64,000 nt of DNA from WRGT01 sp942493035 (GCA_942493035.1 OW818666.1:3596001-3660000), one strand, 5' to 3'. Positions 8,526-17,878 are shown, counted from the stretch's first letter. The notes: generated by a model from the sequence alone, not told the origin. Numbers and translations: made by a program.

Positions 8526-9455
8526 TTATTCGTAAAATTTATCCGTTGGCGTAACCTGATCCATGAGATTTAAAACATCTTTTTCAGATGGAAACTGCTG
8601 AAGCATTTTAGTCTCCTCTTCGATGGTACCATAAGCCGATTCATTCGCAAGCTTACCTATAAAATTTTCTACAATTTTATCACTATTATGCATAATACAA
8701 AGAAGATTTGGACCTGAATCTAAACCCCAGTCGAATCCGTCATCTCTAGAAGCAGTAAATGTTTCAGTAATACCATCACCGTCTGCATCTTCGCAGAAAT
8801 AAACTGTTCCATCATTAGATTTTGCTTTAACAGAAATATAAAATTTCTGTTTTATATCATTGGAATTTTCAGGATTAATTTTGTATGATAATAAACGCTT
8901 GTCTACCATAAGACCGGACTCTGTCCGGTTTCTTAGAAGCTGACGGAATTTATCAACATGCATTTTTATAAATCTGTCACGTACTGATTTATAAAAATCA
9001 CCAAACTTAGTTGTTACAAATTCTTCATTTGAATTAACAATAATATTGCTGCGTCTGTAGATAACTCTAATAAAATCGGGCTTACCATTAATTTTGTTCA
9101 CCCAGAAATCATTATTTTCAATATATTTTTTCACTGTATCCTGAATGATTTTGGTCCTTTGAACATCGGTTAATAAATCATAGCCATCAACAATAAAGTG
9201 CATCTTTCTATCTTTTATTATCAGAATATTTTCTACAGAATTATCTTTCGTTATGGAGTTGTTTTCAATAAAATCGTCTTTTGTAATATCTTTCTTTTTC
9301 TCAATTCTCTGATAAACAATTCGATCTTCGTTATATTTCGATATTTTATCGGGATCTAAAATAGAAAACGCCTTCCCTTTTGAGAGAAGATCTGATGTAA
9401 TTGAAAAAAACAAGATAAACAAAATTACCGTTATACTTGAATTATATCTCTTCAT
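8526..9455 (-). CDS. Secreted protein of unknown function with a DxDxDG motif
   Basis: A 309-residue protein with an N-terminal hydrophobic segment (about residues 7-25) that looks like a signal peptide or anchor. It is Lys/Asn/Asp rich. A single calcium-loop-like motif EDADGDGITETF occurs near residue 225, followed by DDGFDWGLDSGPN. I recognise no catalytic family. It is convergent with the hox operon and stands alone. The Shine-Dalgarno is weak at ATG 9455. A periplasmic or surface location is inferred from the leader only. Confidence 0.7.
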   Translation of the reverse strand: MKRYNSSITVILFILFFSITSDLLSKGKAFSILDPDKISKYNEDRIVYQRIEKKKDITKDDFIENNSITKDNSVENILIIKDRKMHFIVDGYDLLTDVQRTKIIQDTVKKYIENNDFWVNKINGKPDFIRVIYRRSNIIVNSNEEFVTTKFGDFYKSVRDRFIKMHVDKFRQLLRNRTESGLMVDKRLLSYKINPENSNDIKQKFYISVKAKSNDGTVYFCEDADGDGITETFTASRDDGFDWGLDSGPNLLCIMHNSDKIVENFIGKLANESAYGTIEEETKMLQQFPSEKDVLNLMDQVTPTDKFYE

Positions 9456-9546
9456 TATGGAATACCTTCAGGAATAATTTAAAAAAATATAAATATACTT
9501 CTTTCTTCAATATCGGAATTATACAAAATAACATTGATAAAAAAAC

Positions 9547-9660
9547 AGTATTTATTCCTTAACTTTTCTAAAGTAAAAAAAACTCTATTATCCCCGTCGC
9601 CGAAGGCGACGGGGATATATAATTTTTTTTACACTAAAAATTATATTTAGAAATAATTAC
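9547..9660. repeat. MITE-like hairpin element, copy 2
   Basis: About 114 bp, in opposite orientation to copy 1. It begins AGTATTTATTCCT and ends AGAAATAATTAC. The core is GTCGCC-GAA-GGCGAC: both arms changed relative to copy 1 so pairing is kept. It occupies most of the recognisable structure in the 9456-9867 gap; the rest of that gap is AT-rich without a clear signal. Confidence 0.85.
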
Positions 9661-9867
9661 AGCAGTCTCAACTATCATTTGCAGATAATTTTAAAGACCT
9701 GACGAAATGATTGCAGACCTTTGATTTTAAAATCGCCCTATATAACAGATCGTGATTTACGCGATAAGCAAAAACTGCTGCTAATTATTAATTGACAATA
9801 TCCCGAATGCACTCTGCCTTAAACATTATAGTGTTAAAAAATGATTCAGATCTAAAGGATGACAACG

Positions 9868-10833
9868 ATGCCTGTTATAGAAAAATCTGCATATAAAGCT
9901 CCATTTTTACTGGGGAACAATCATCTCCAGACAATACTCCCGACTCTCTTCCGGAGAGTGAAAGAGATAAACTACATCCGGGAACGGATTGATACGCCAG
10001 ACGGAGATTTCATCGATCTTGACATATCATCTGTAAATGCCGACCGTGCAGTTATACTCTCACATGGCCTTGAGGGAAAATCCGGGAGAGCATATATGAA
10101 AGGGATGGCAAGAGCGTTCAACCGCAGAGGATGGGATGGAGTTTCGTTTAACTTCCGCGGGTGCAGCGGCGAGATAAACAGAACATCAGCAACCTATCAT
10201 AGCGGAAGAACTGAGGATCTGCACACTGTTATTCAGTATTTAATCGATACAAAAAAATATGAAGCGATAACACTCGTCGGCTTCAGTCTGGGAGCAAACC
10301 TGACTCTTAAATACGCAGGTGAGATGGGAAAATCGATCCCTCCGGAGATAAAAAGCGCAGTGGGAATTTCCGCTCCATGTGATCTTATCTCTTCATCGAT
10401 TGAAATACACAAAATGAAAAACATTATATACTCAAAGAGATTTTTAAGTACGCTTGTTGAAAAGATGAAGAAGAAAGAACACCTTCATCCAGCCGGTATA
10501 TCCAGGGACTACGGTTCAATAAAAACACTTAAAGATTTTGATGACAAATTCACGGCGCCTCTAAACGGATTTATCGATGCTATGGATTACTGGGGGAAAT
10601 GCAGTTCTGCAAATTTTATAACCGGTACGGCAATCCCCACTCTGATTATCAATGCAAAGGATGATCCTATACTCGGAGAGAAATGCTTCCCATATGAAGC
10701 GGCTAGAGCAAATAATAATCTTTTTCTGGAGGTCCCTGAAAAAGGGGGTCACATGGGTTTTATTACATTCGGTAAAAACGGTGAATTCTGGCATGAAATA
10801 AGAACCGTTGAATTTGCTGAAAAATATTTTTAA
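9868..10833 (+). CDS. Alpha/beta hydrolase, YheT/UPF0017 type
   Basis: Predicted esterase/hydrolase of the YheT (ABHD1/3-like) family, 321 residues, cytoplasmic. The diagnostic N-terminal block LLGNNHLQTILP, the oxyanion-region LSHGLEGKSGRAYMKGM, the FRGCSGE stretch, the nucleophile elbow GFSLGANL, an Asp in NAKDDP and the final His in KGGHMGF form a complete catalytic triad. ATG 9868 is preferred because AAAGGA at 9854-9859 is well spaced; the in-frame ATG at 9859 overlaps that site. The substrate is unknown; family members act on lipid esters. It is convergent with the acyltransferase gene at 10959-11528. Confidence 0.85.
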   Translation: MPVIEKSAYKAPFLLGNNHLQTILPTLFRRVKEINYIRERIDTPDGDFIDLDISSVNADRAVILSHGLEGKSGRAYMKGMARAFNRRGWDGVSFNFRGCSGEINRTSATYHSGRTEDLHTVIQYLIDTKKYEAITLVGFSLGANLTLKYAGEMGKSIPPEIKSAVGISAPCDLISSSIEIHKMKNIIYSKRFLSTLVEKMKKKEHLHPAGISRDYGSIKTLKDFDDKFTAPLNGFIDAMDYWGKCSSANFITGTAIPTLIINAKDDPILGEKCFPYEAARANNNLFLEVPEKGGHMGFITFGKNGEFWHEIRTVEFAEKYF

Positions 10834-10958
10834 CTGATACAGTGATGACTTAACAATTCATACAATAAAATACAGTGGCTGAATCGATAACCTTCTATTT
10901 ACCTCTGTATTTTATTATTTAAATATTACCCGTGGCAACATAAATCCGCTGACAATTA

Positions 10959-11528
10959 TCAGTTGTCGAATTTTCCGCTTATATCTTTATAAAACTCTTT
11001 TATTTTAATCATATCGTTTTCTATGTTACCGGTTGTATAGAAGAGATGACCATAGCCTCCGATCTTTTTGCGATAATCAAGAAATCCCAGAAGTATGGGA
11101 ACACCGGCACCGGATGCAATATAATAGAATCCTGTCTTCCACTCATGAACCTTTGATCTGCTCCCCTCTGGAGGGACTACAACAATAAGCGACTCACTCT
11201 TATTAAACTCCTCCACGACTGACAGAACAAGATTATTTGTCTTACTCCGGTCAACGGGAATTCCGCCGAACCACTTCATGATAAAACCGAATGGCATACG
11301 GAAAATCTGCTTTTTACCCATCCAGTATACTTCATTTTTAAAATAAAGATTCATGAGAAGTCCGTAGAAAAAATCCCAGTTCGATGTATGAGGAGCGGCA
11401 ATCATTACATATTTGTTTATTTCAGGGCGTTCACCGGTAATCTTCCACCCGAGAATTTTGAGAAGAAAAAGTGATAACCAGTGAGCTAAGGTTCTAACCA
11501 CAGGCATATTGAAAATTGTCATCTGCAT
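10959..11528 (-). CDS. PlsC-like acyltransferase
   Basis: Lysophospholipid-type acyltransferase (LPLAT/PlsC superfamily), 189 residues. The catalytic HX4D motif is HTSNWD, followed by GGIPVDRSK and PPEGSRSK, the usual substrate-binding blocks. Its short length and the MPFGFIMKWFGGIPV block resemble the small acyltransferases of phospholipid or glycolipid remodelling. I chose ATG 11528, preceded by AGAGGA. An upstream in-frame ATG at 11636 would add 36 residues without family similarity. A hydrophobic stretch at about residues 12-25 suggests membrane association. The exact acceptor lipid cannot be told. Confidence 0.82.
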   Translation of the reverse strand: MQMTIFNMPVVRTLAHWLSLFLLKILGWKITGERPEINKYVMIAAPHTSNWDFFYGLLMNLYFKNEVYWMGKKQIFRMPFGFIMKWFGGIPVDRSKTNNLVLSVVEEFNKSESLIVVVPPEGSRSKVHEWKTGFYYIASGAGVPILLGFLDYRKKIGGYGHLFYTTGNIENDMIKIKEFYKDISGKFDN

Positions 11529-11765
11529 AATATAATTCCTCTGATAATATTCTAGTATAAAAAGCTTCTTAAACACGTAAACAAGACTTAAATCACTTTT
11601 GTAATCATAACATGCGGACTCTGGTATTAGTTGCAAATAAACAAGTTAACAATCCGGATGCGTCAAAAAACAGTTGAAGTTTATCTTTTTACCCGCTACT
11701 CAAACTTAATAAAATCCAGCAGCAATAGTTACAAACACCTTACAAACATGAGAATGTAATTAAAT

Positions 11766-12659
11766 TTAAAAACCAAACCGGTTACGGTAAGTGCATTTTC
11801 TGCAAAGTTCCTCAACAGCTTTTCTCTCGGAAAATCCTTTAATTATTCTTAATGCTCTACTGCTGCCGATTATATCCTCAAAGGATGATTCCTTTATATT
11901 TCCCAGTTTCATAATCCCCTTTCCGTCAAGACAGCATGGAACAACAGTGCCATCCACGAGCACAGCAGCCTGCCTCTTTAATCCGTAGCAATATCCGTTG
12001 GGATTGTTCTCCGGCGAATTAAGATCGGGCCAGAAAAATTCGCTCCCTCTGCTTAGAAATATTCTATCAGAAATTTTTACACCCTTTCCTGAAGATATCC
12101 CTTCATGAAAGTTAACGGGCAGATTAAGTTTTTCAGCTATCTGACTGAAAATAATTTTATTGGCTTCACTCTCCGGTTCACGGTTGAGGTTCCATAGTTT
12201 AAATTCAATGAATATCTTTGTTCTGTTAACAGCTTCAACTGCAAAAGAAAGAATATCATCAAGATACTTTTCAATCATATCACTGTCTGTCTTATCTTCA
12301 AGACTATGAAGAGAAAAACTTATCTGCCTTAGAGCAGGTTTATCTAAAAGTTTCTCTCCGGTCCTCCCGATAAGTGTGCCGTTAGTAGCGATACTGACAT
12401 GAAAACCTTTTTCACTGCTGATATTCAGAAATCTTTCAATATCCGGGTGGAGAAGAGGTTCACCCTTTACATGAAAATATATATATTCTGAAGAATCTTT
12501 AATTTCATCAAGGATCCTGGTGAATAACTCTTCACCCATAAATTCCGCCCCTCTCCCGGTATCGGGACAGAAGCTGCAGTTGAGATTACAGATGTTTGTT
12601 ATTTCTATATATATTCTTTTAAATTTTTTCATAATTGAAATCACTATTTCTGAAGCCAT
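11766..12659 (-). CDS. Radical SAM protein with SPASM-like C-terminus
   Basis: Radical SAM enzyme of 297 residues. C24, C28 and C31 form the CNLNCSFC cluster motif. HVKGEPLLHPD and SIATNGTLI are standard SAM-binding blocks. The C-terminal part has NGYCYGL, VVPCCLDGKG, GNIKESSFEDI and LCRKC, matching a SPASM/twitch auxiliary cluster region. Such proteins modify peptides, cofactors or sugars, but no peptide substrate or maturation partner is adjacent, so the reaction is open. The start is uncertain: ATG 12659 or ATG 12632, neither with a strong ribosome site. Confidence 0.85.
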   Translation of the reverse strand: MASEIVISIMKKFKRIYIEITNICNLNCSFCPDTGRGAEFMGEELFTRILDEIKDSSEYIYFHVKGEPLLHPDIERFLNISSEKGFHVSIATNGTLIGRTGEKLLDKPALRQISFSLHSLEDKTDSDMIEKYLDDILSFAVEAVNRTKIFIEFKLWNLNREPESEANKIIFSQIAEKLNLPVNFHEGISSGKGVKISDRIFLSRGSEFFWPDLNSPENNPNGYCYGLKRQAAVLVDGTVVPCCLDGKGIMKLGNIKESSFEDIIGSSRALRIIKGFSERKAVEELCRKCTYRNRFGF

Positions 12660-12784
12660 CTGCTGTAAATACAGTTATAATTTCAAATGTTTATTTATAA
12701 TGACTTTCTGAATTAAATGTACCGAATTTGCACTATTTAATAACTTCATTGACAAGTAATTTTATGCTATATCCTGATGAAACA

Positions 12785-12863
12785 GGTAACTGCTCAAAAA
12801 CTGGTAGTTAAATTGCTCTCTGCCGCAACCGTGGCGCGGCGAAGATAAAATACTGCCGGTTTA
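12785..12863. repeat. Intergenic hairpin element related to 25330-25400
   Basis: A GC-rich imperfect hairpin (GCCGC 12822-12826 with GCGGC 12836-12840) is flanked by AACTGGTAGTT and ACTGCCGGTTT. The same outer words (CTGGTTTTAGATTT and ACTGCCAGTTT) flank the hairpin at 25351-25389, so both look like members of one dispersed family. Confidence 0.5.
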
Positions 12864-12920
12864 TAAACAGATACATGATTATACTGACAGTAAATTATAT
12901 AATATAAAAGGGTACGCAGC

Positions 12921-13736
12921 ATGGAATTAAAAAAAACCAGATCGTTTGTTATTTACGGATTTGTTATCATACTTTTTTCAATTCTGGTATCTGCCGGATA
13001 TTACTACAGCAGCTTACAGAAAGATTACGGACTTCGAATCAACTTAGCCGGAAGACAGAGAATGCTGTCACAGATAATCTTCAAAGAAATTCTTCTGTTT
13101 AACCTTGGAGAGTTAACATCTGACAATATTGAAAAATCTATAAAAGTTTTTACAGAGACTCAAGATGCTCTCATATATGGAGGAGATGCTCCCGATAAAC
13201 TCGATACACATATATTCAGAAAGCTTCCAGAAAACAGCGATAAAGAAATTATTGTAAGACTGATGGATGTTAAAAATGAATGGGAGCCTATAAAAAATAT
13301 AATATTAAATTTTTTAAAGCAAAAGGATAAAGAATCTTTCAGGGTGATAATTTCACATGACAAATCATTACTGACTAAGATCGATAACTCAGTATATGCG
13401 CTGCAGTTAAGATCTGAAAAAAACACGTTAATCAACCGTATAATCATTATATGTTCTTTCATAATGCTATCTATGCTGCTGATAATAAATATAACAAAAA
13501 AAATAAAGGATCTTAAAGAGGCCGAGGAGAAGATCAAAGAGCTGGAAAAACTTCTGCCTATATGCAGCAATTGCAAAAAAATCAGGACAAACAATGATAA
13601 ACCGATGGACCCCGATTCATGGACAACAATAGAAAAATACCTCCATGATAAGAACGAAATGTCTTTCACTCACGGTATCTGCCCTGACTGTATAAAAAAA
13701 CTATATCCGGGAATGATTGAAGGGATGAAAAAATAA
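12921..13736 (+). CDS. Membrane sensor with PilJ-type N-terminal domain and CxxC C-terminal motif
   Basis: A 271-residue membrane protein. TM1 is about residues 9-29; the periplasmic part carries the NLAGRQRMLSQ signature of the type IV pili chemoreceptor/NarX-like sensor domain; TM2 is about 171-191; a short coiled coil follows (195-211). The C-terminus has CSNCKKIR (C215, C218) and HGICPDC (C254, C257), a motif often found at the ends of receiver or PAS proteins and likely to bind metal. No kinase or methyl-accepting domain is present, so it must signal through a partner. It is monocistronic, with an AGGGT ribosome site. Confidence 0.75.
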   Translation: MELKKTRSFVIYGFVIILFSILVSAGYYYSSLQKDYGLRINLAGRQRMLSQIIFKEILLFNLGELTSDNIEKSIKVFTETQDALIYGGDAPDKLDTHIFRKLPENSDKEIIVRLMDVKNEWEPIKNIILNFLKQKDKESFRVIISHDKSLLTKIDNSVYALQLRSEKNTLINRIIIICSFIMLSMLLIINITKKIKDLKEAEEKIKELEKLLPICSNCKKIRTNNDKPMDPDSWTTIEKYLHDKNEMSFTHGICPDCIKKLYPGMIEGMKK

Positions 13737-13814
13737 AAAAAATCTCTCTGAAATTACAATTGATCAGATCGGAATCCGGCCTAATAAACAGTATTTTCAT
13801 ATCATCATAGCAAT

Positions 13815-15254
13815 TTAATAAATAATCGCATCAATCTCGGCCCGCTGTTTTTCTGTGATAAGACCGCAGGCCTGAGTAAAATCGAGAAAAATATCATAGA
13901 GAAGAGGATCTATTTTAAAACTCAGTGTAATAAAATTCTTTTTCATTATCCTTAAAGCTTCGAAAGGCTGCTGGTTTCTTCTGTTCACAAGAGCGTTATA
14001 AACATCAATAATCTCTATAAGCTTACATGGAAAATATGCAAGAGCTGTTCCATCTCTGAACTCTTTTTCGTCATAGGTAATAAAACAGCTGGCGTTATCC
14101 TCTGTACGTTTTTTCTTAGTCAGCTTAGTCAGCACAGGATTGGTGAAATTGTAACCGTTCTTTACTCCATAATATTCATGATGAAAAGCCGCCATGGCCA
14201 GCACAGGAAAAGGATACTTCTTCATTTTAAGAATCATGTTGTAACCGATTAGAACGTGCATCTTTACAATACTCTCATCATAGGGATCATTTCCGTCATG
14301 ATATGTAATAATCGGCAGTTTACCAATATCGTAAAGAAGTGCCCCCATGGAATACATAACCAGTTCTTTTTCCGGATCGATTTTACGTAGCCCACCCTTA
14401 ATAATTTTCTCAAGGGTCATCATATTTAAATCAAGCCGCTTTTTATAATAACGTAGATATTTGTCCTTATATTCACCGCGCAGCTTTTTGGTAACGTAAC
14501 CCTTCTCTATGTAATCGTTAAAGAAAATACAGTAACCGATAAACTGAAGTACCCCTTTGCACATATTATCTATAGTATATGAGCCTGTATCTATTTCATT
14601 GAGTTTACTGTAATTCTCATACAGGGTTCCGTTGTTTTTAAATATATCAATTATGAGCTGAAGCATCCATTCCGTTTTTATAAAAATACCGTAAAGATTA
14701 TTTTTAACATTTTCAGAATCAAGGATGTCCTCAAGATTTGCGTAGTTCGCGTAATAAGTATTGGCAACTACTTCAACCATCTGTATAATTACCGCCAAAT
14801 CAAGGGGGCCGTTTTTTTCTTTGAGATTATGCAGCTTTTCTATGCTGACATCCAGCTTCTCCTCTCTCTCAACAATTGAAAGAAGCTGGAACTTCTCCAT
14901 CTGTTCAGTGACTTTTCCATACTGCTCCAGTATCTCTGAACTCTTCTTTTTCTGCCGGATTGGAGTAGCATCTCCATCCTTGACTATATCGGTTTTCAGA
15001 CTAAAGCCGTTTAATTCGGTGGATTTCTCCTTCCAGTTTTTTTCTATGAAAAAAACAACATTATCATCAGGTCCATCTCCAAAGTAGTGTTCAAGTTTCT
15101 CTACAGGTATGGGGACAAGACTGTCATCAGATTTTTTTCTGAAAACAGCAACGTTTCCTCTGATAATATCATTCATGTTCAACTTAATTTCTTCAAATGT
15201 GAATTGGATCAGATCTTCACCTCTGACTTTTTTTACTGATAATTCTTCACCCAT
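13815..15254 (-). CDS. Degenerate HD-GYP-domain protein
   Basis: A 479-residue cytoplasmic protein. The C-terminal half (about 230-450) aligns with HD-GYP cyclic-di-GMP phosphodiesterases, but key residues differ. The HD pair is Y308-D309 in LLYDIGKLP, and the GYP segment reads HHEYYGVKNGYN. HVLIGY and a DVYNAL motif are kept. The N-terminal part is unassigned, with a possible helical region near 105-150. Loss of the metal-binding His suggests a signalling or binding role rather than catalysis. A GGAG ribosome site lies upstream of ATG 15254. It is divergent from the FAD oxidoreductase. Confidence 0.7.
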   Translation of the reverse strand: MGEELSVKKVRGEDLIQFTFEEIKLNMNDIIRGNVAVFRKKSDDSLVPIPVEKLEHYFGDGPDDNVVFFIEKNWKEKSTELNGFSLKTDIVKDGDATPIRQKKKSSEILEQYGKVTEQMEKFQLLSIVEREEKLDVSIEKLHNLKEKNGPLDLAVIIQMVEVVANTYYANYANLEDILDSENVKNNLYGIFIKTEWMLQLIIDIFKNNGTLYENYSKLNEIDTGSYTIDNMCKGVLQFIGYCIFFNDYIEKGYVTKKLRGEYKDKYLRYYKKRLDLNMMTLEKIIKGGLRKIDPEKELVMYSMGALLYDIGKLPIITYHDGNDPYDESIVKMHVLIGYNMILKMKKYPFPVLAMAAFHHEYYGVKNGYNFTNPVLTKLTKKKRTEDNASCFITYDEKEFRDGTALAYFPCKLIEIIDVYNALVNRRNQQPFEALRIMKKNFITLSFKIDPLLYDIFLDFTQACGLITEKQRAEIDAIIY

Positions 15255-15421
15255 GTTTTATCTCCACAGACTTTATAATCTGTGTATTAATAATATCAAT
15301 CAAAAAATATTATGCAGTTAAAACTATGATCCGGTGGCGATTTATTTTTGGAGGTGTGTATTCTCCGCATACGCTTGGAGTGGGGGATTACGGTGAGTGA
15401 ATCATTGTACTTTTATCTTTA

Positions 15422-15450
15422 TTGACAAGATATATTCTGACATCTCTAAT
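15422..15450 (+). promoter_or_regulatory. Sigma-70 type promoter
   Basis: TTGACA at 15422-15427, a 17-base spacer and TCTAAT at 15445-15450. It lies 39 bases before ATG 15490 of the FAD oxidoreductase. The match is 6/6 at -35 and 5/6 at -10. Confidence 0.6.
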
Positions 15451-15489
15451 TATCCGGAATTATTATATATCATTATTAATGAGGTAAAT

Positions 15490-16920
15490 ATGTCTGAAAA
15501 GAAAAATTTTCATATAGTCGTTATTGGTGCCGGACCCGGAGGAGCTCTGCTTGCAAGGGAATGCGCCCGCCGTGGAATTAGAGTTACTCTCTACGAAAAA
15601 GGAACATACGAAAAATTAGGTCATGACTGGTCAGATGCAGTTGAAAGATCTGCAATTGCAGCAGCGGGATTCCCTATTCCTGAACGTAAAGACGGAAGAT
15701 GGCAGGGAGAGTATGTGAAGGATGCATCAGGCCGGGGACTTTATGAACCGCATGCTGTTGACAAACTGACAGTATATTCGCCGGACTATTCATCGGCTAA
15801 GATGATAACTTTTAAAATGATTACTCTGGACAGACAGAACTTTGCTCAGCTTTTAGCAGATCAGGCAAAAGAAGCCGGTGCCGATATCCGGTACGGAGTA
15901 TCCGGAGTATCTCTTCTTTACCGCGAAACAGGTGCAGGAACACTTGATGGCGTCGAGGTTTACGGTGTAAAAATTAAAGATGAATCAACAGGTGAAGTAT
16001 CTGAAGTCATGGCCGACCTCGTTGTTGAATCTTCAGGATTCAGTTCAGTACTCCGTACAAGCTTACCCGCTTACACAGGTATTGCCGAGCCCTTTAAGCA
16101 GAGCGACTTCGCCATAGTTCACAGAGAGGTCCGGAAGCTCGATAAGACGCTCACAGAAACAGATATCTATCCGGACCACTACAGATACGGCTTTTTCACA
16201 GGTTATCAGTGGACACATGTTCACAACGACGGAAGTATCGATGTCGGCGCAGGAGTGCAGAACAATGAATCCAATCCCGACCCGGAGGATCTGGTAAAGG
16301 AATGCATATCCCGTCATCCGTCAATTCAGGCTGAGAAAATCCGTGGCGGAAGAAGCCTCTGCATTGTGGGCCTTCCGATAAGGTCCTTTGTAACAAACGG
16401 GTTTATTGTTCTTGGTGACGCTGCTGCAACGTCCATACCTACAACAGGATGCGGAGCCGGCTCGGCAATGTTCGCAGCTCTATGGGCTCTTCCGGCAATT
16501 GAAGCTTCAGTAAAAAATGATAAGGCCGGTATATCTCTTCTATGGGGTTTGAATAAAGCGTTCTATCTCGACAATCCGCGTGGTTCTCATATTGCGGCAC
16601 TTTCGGTTTTACGCGTTATACTTCAGACTCTTACACACGAAGATATTAACTTTCTGTTTAAAAAAGATATCATGGATGAGAAATCGCTGGAGAGTGCGAT
16701 AAACGGCATTTATGAAAAACCGGCACTGCCTCAGATGATCAGGACTCTTATCCGCGGTATCACCCGTCCCTCAGCTCTTGCAATACTAAGCAGAGCCAAT
16801 TCAGAGGGGAACAGGATGCTTGCCCATTACAGGAAGTATCCGGCAGTATATGATGCATTAAAATATGCGGAGTGGAAAAAGAGAGCTGATGAAATTTTTC
16901 AGGCAGCTTCTGAGGATTAA
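15490..16920 (+). CDS. FAD-dependent oxidoreductase, geranylgeranyl-reductase-like
   Basis: Flavoprotein of 476 residues. The N-terminal dinucleotide fold is VVIGAGPGGALLARECARRG with YEK closing the second strand. A second FAD motif, GFIVLGDAAATSIPTTGCGAGSA, is typical of the group that includes geranylgeranyl reductases and aromatic hydroxylases. There is no obvious signal peptide. Start ATG 15490 follows GAGGT at 15481-15485; an in-frame upstream start at 15397 adds 31 unrelated residues and would overlap the promoter. It is probably a lipid or isoprenoid-modifying enzyme, but the substrate is not evident and no pathway genes flank it. Confidence 0.8.
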   Translation: MSEKKNFHIVVIGAGPGGALLARECARRGIRVTLYEKGTYEKLGHDWSDAVERSAIAAAGFPIPERKDGRWQGEYVKDASGRGLYEPHAVDKLTVYSPDYSSAKMITFKMITLDRQNFAQLLADQAKEAGADIRYGVSGVSLLYRETGAGTLDGVEVYGVKIKDESTGEVSEVMADLVVESSGFSSVLRTSLPAYTGIAEPFKQSDFAIVHREVRKLDKTLTETDIYPDHYRYGFFTGYQWTHVHNDGSIDVGAGVQNNESNPDPEDLVKECISRHPSIQAEKIRGGRSLCIVGLPIRSFVTNGFIVLGDAAATSIPTTGCGAGSAMFAALWALPAIEASVKNDKAGISLLWGLNKAFYLDNPRGSHIAALSVLRVILQTLTHEDINFLFKKDIMDEKSLESAINGIYEKPALPQMIRTLIRGITRPSALAILSRANSEGNRMLAHYRKYPAVYDALKYAEWKKRADEIFQAASED

Positions 16921-16973
16921 AACAATCTTTGCAGTTAACCCTCCTTCGAGAGTGGAAAACAAGTTTTAAAGTC

Positions 16974-17029
16974 AGTAATTGCTCATAAACCGGCAGCATT
17001 TTATATCCGCATGTTTATGAGCAATTACT
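16974..17029. repeat. 17-bp perfect inverted repeat, AGTAATTGCTCATAAAC family
   Basis: Left arm 16974-16990 (AGTAATTGCTCATAAAC) and right arm 17013-17029 are exact reverse complements around 22 bases. A related copy with one arm mismatch lies at 51012-51082, and 25444-25500 has similar outer words. It sits between the FAD oxidoreductase and the AMMECR1 gene. Confidence 0.85.
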
Positions 17030-17094
17030 AAAATCGATCTGTTTAAAAGAAAATTTTTATTGCGTAATCGTAAAAGAAAATATAATATCAGATT

Positions 17095-17685
17095 ATGAAA
17101 ATAAAAACAATCATTTCATTAATACTTTCACTCTCTATATTCTCCACAGCTTCAGCGGATTCATGTCTCATGAAGTGGGAGGAGTTTTCCCATACAGCAG
17201 AAAAAATTCAGTTGAGCAAATGGATGCGAACCACTGCAGAAAATATTCTCGAAAAAAATAAAATTACAACTGAATTGAATATTACCCTCCCCGCTCAGCC
17301 GGAATGTACAGGTCTTTTTATTACACTTATCCGGAAGGGGAAGGTCCGCGGATGTTTCGGTGCATTCAGTCATCGTTATAACACACCTGCTGACATATTG
17401 AAAGATTATATTAAGGGCGCACTATACCTCGATCCCAGACACACCCCTCTTGAAAAGTATGAGCTTGAAGATACTGAAATAATTCTCACAGTCACATCCA
17501 ATCCTGAACCAGTAGATGATATTAATAATGTTGACATTTCAAATTTCGGAATTTTTACTGAATGTGAAGATTCATCCAGGACAGTAATTGTTCCTGCAGA
17601 ATATAAAACTTCTTCAAAGGTGCTGAAATTAACAGGTAACAGCGGATGCCGATTTCAGAAGTTCCGCGCTGTTACAATCAAGTAA
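17095..17685 (+). CDS. Secreted AMMECR1-domain protein
   Basis: A 196-residue protein with a clear signal peptide (about residues 1-21, ending ASA-DS). The mature part matches the AMMECR1 fold: LFITLIRKGKVRGCFGAF contains the signature RGC(I/F)G, then YIKGALYLDPRHTPL and a VTSNPEP block. AMMECR1 proteins are normally cytoplasmic and of unclear biochemistry, so secretion is unusual. It lies just upstream of the alpha-2-macroglobulin and SpoIID-PBP genes on the same strand, which suggests a shared periplasmic job. The 193-base gap holds a repeat, so co-transcription is not certain. Confidence 0.8.
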   Translation: MKIKTIISLILSLSIFSTASADSCLMKWEEFSHTAEKIQLSKWMRTTAENILEKNKITTELNITLPAQPECTGLFITLIRKGKVRGCFGAFSHRYNTPADILKDYIKGALYLDPRHTPLEKYELEDTEIILTVTSNPEPVDDINNVDISNFGIFTECEDSSRTVIVPAEYKTSSKVLKLTGNSGCRFQKFRAVTIK

Positions 17686-17696
17686 TAACCTTTTAA

Positions 17697-17808
17697 ATAG
17701 ATCCCCGATTTCGCTTTACTCAACTTCTCCCTTGAGTAAACGGATTAAATACTCAGATAGTCAAAACCCTCTTTATCAAAGGGGGTGGCCGAAAGGTCGG
17801 GGGATTTT
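17697..17808. repeat. CCCTCTTT/GGTGGCC intergenic element, copy A
   Basis: Contains AACCCTCTTTATCAAAGG followed by GGGTGGCCGAAAGGTCGGGGGATT, with a paired ATCCCCGATTTCGC start. Closely similar to 30046-30160; part of the pattern recurs at 58460-58512. It has an open frame joining the next gene, which artificially lengthens it. Confidence 0.7.
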
Positions 17809-17878
17809 AAGTATTAGTGAACTGACGGTTAAAATGATACTCCTTCAGTTTACAAATCATCTACTCATGGAGACTAAA

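Noticed and set aside
17732..17878. In-frame extension of the A2M gene to 17732
   Set aside because: It lies in a dispersed repeat, gives residues such as SKRIKYSDSQNPLYQ that are not part of the fold, and GGAG with ATG 17879 gives a proper signal peptide.
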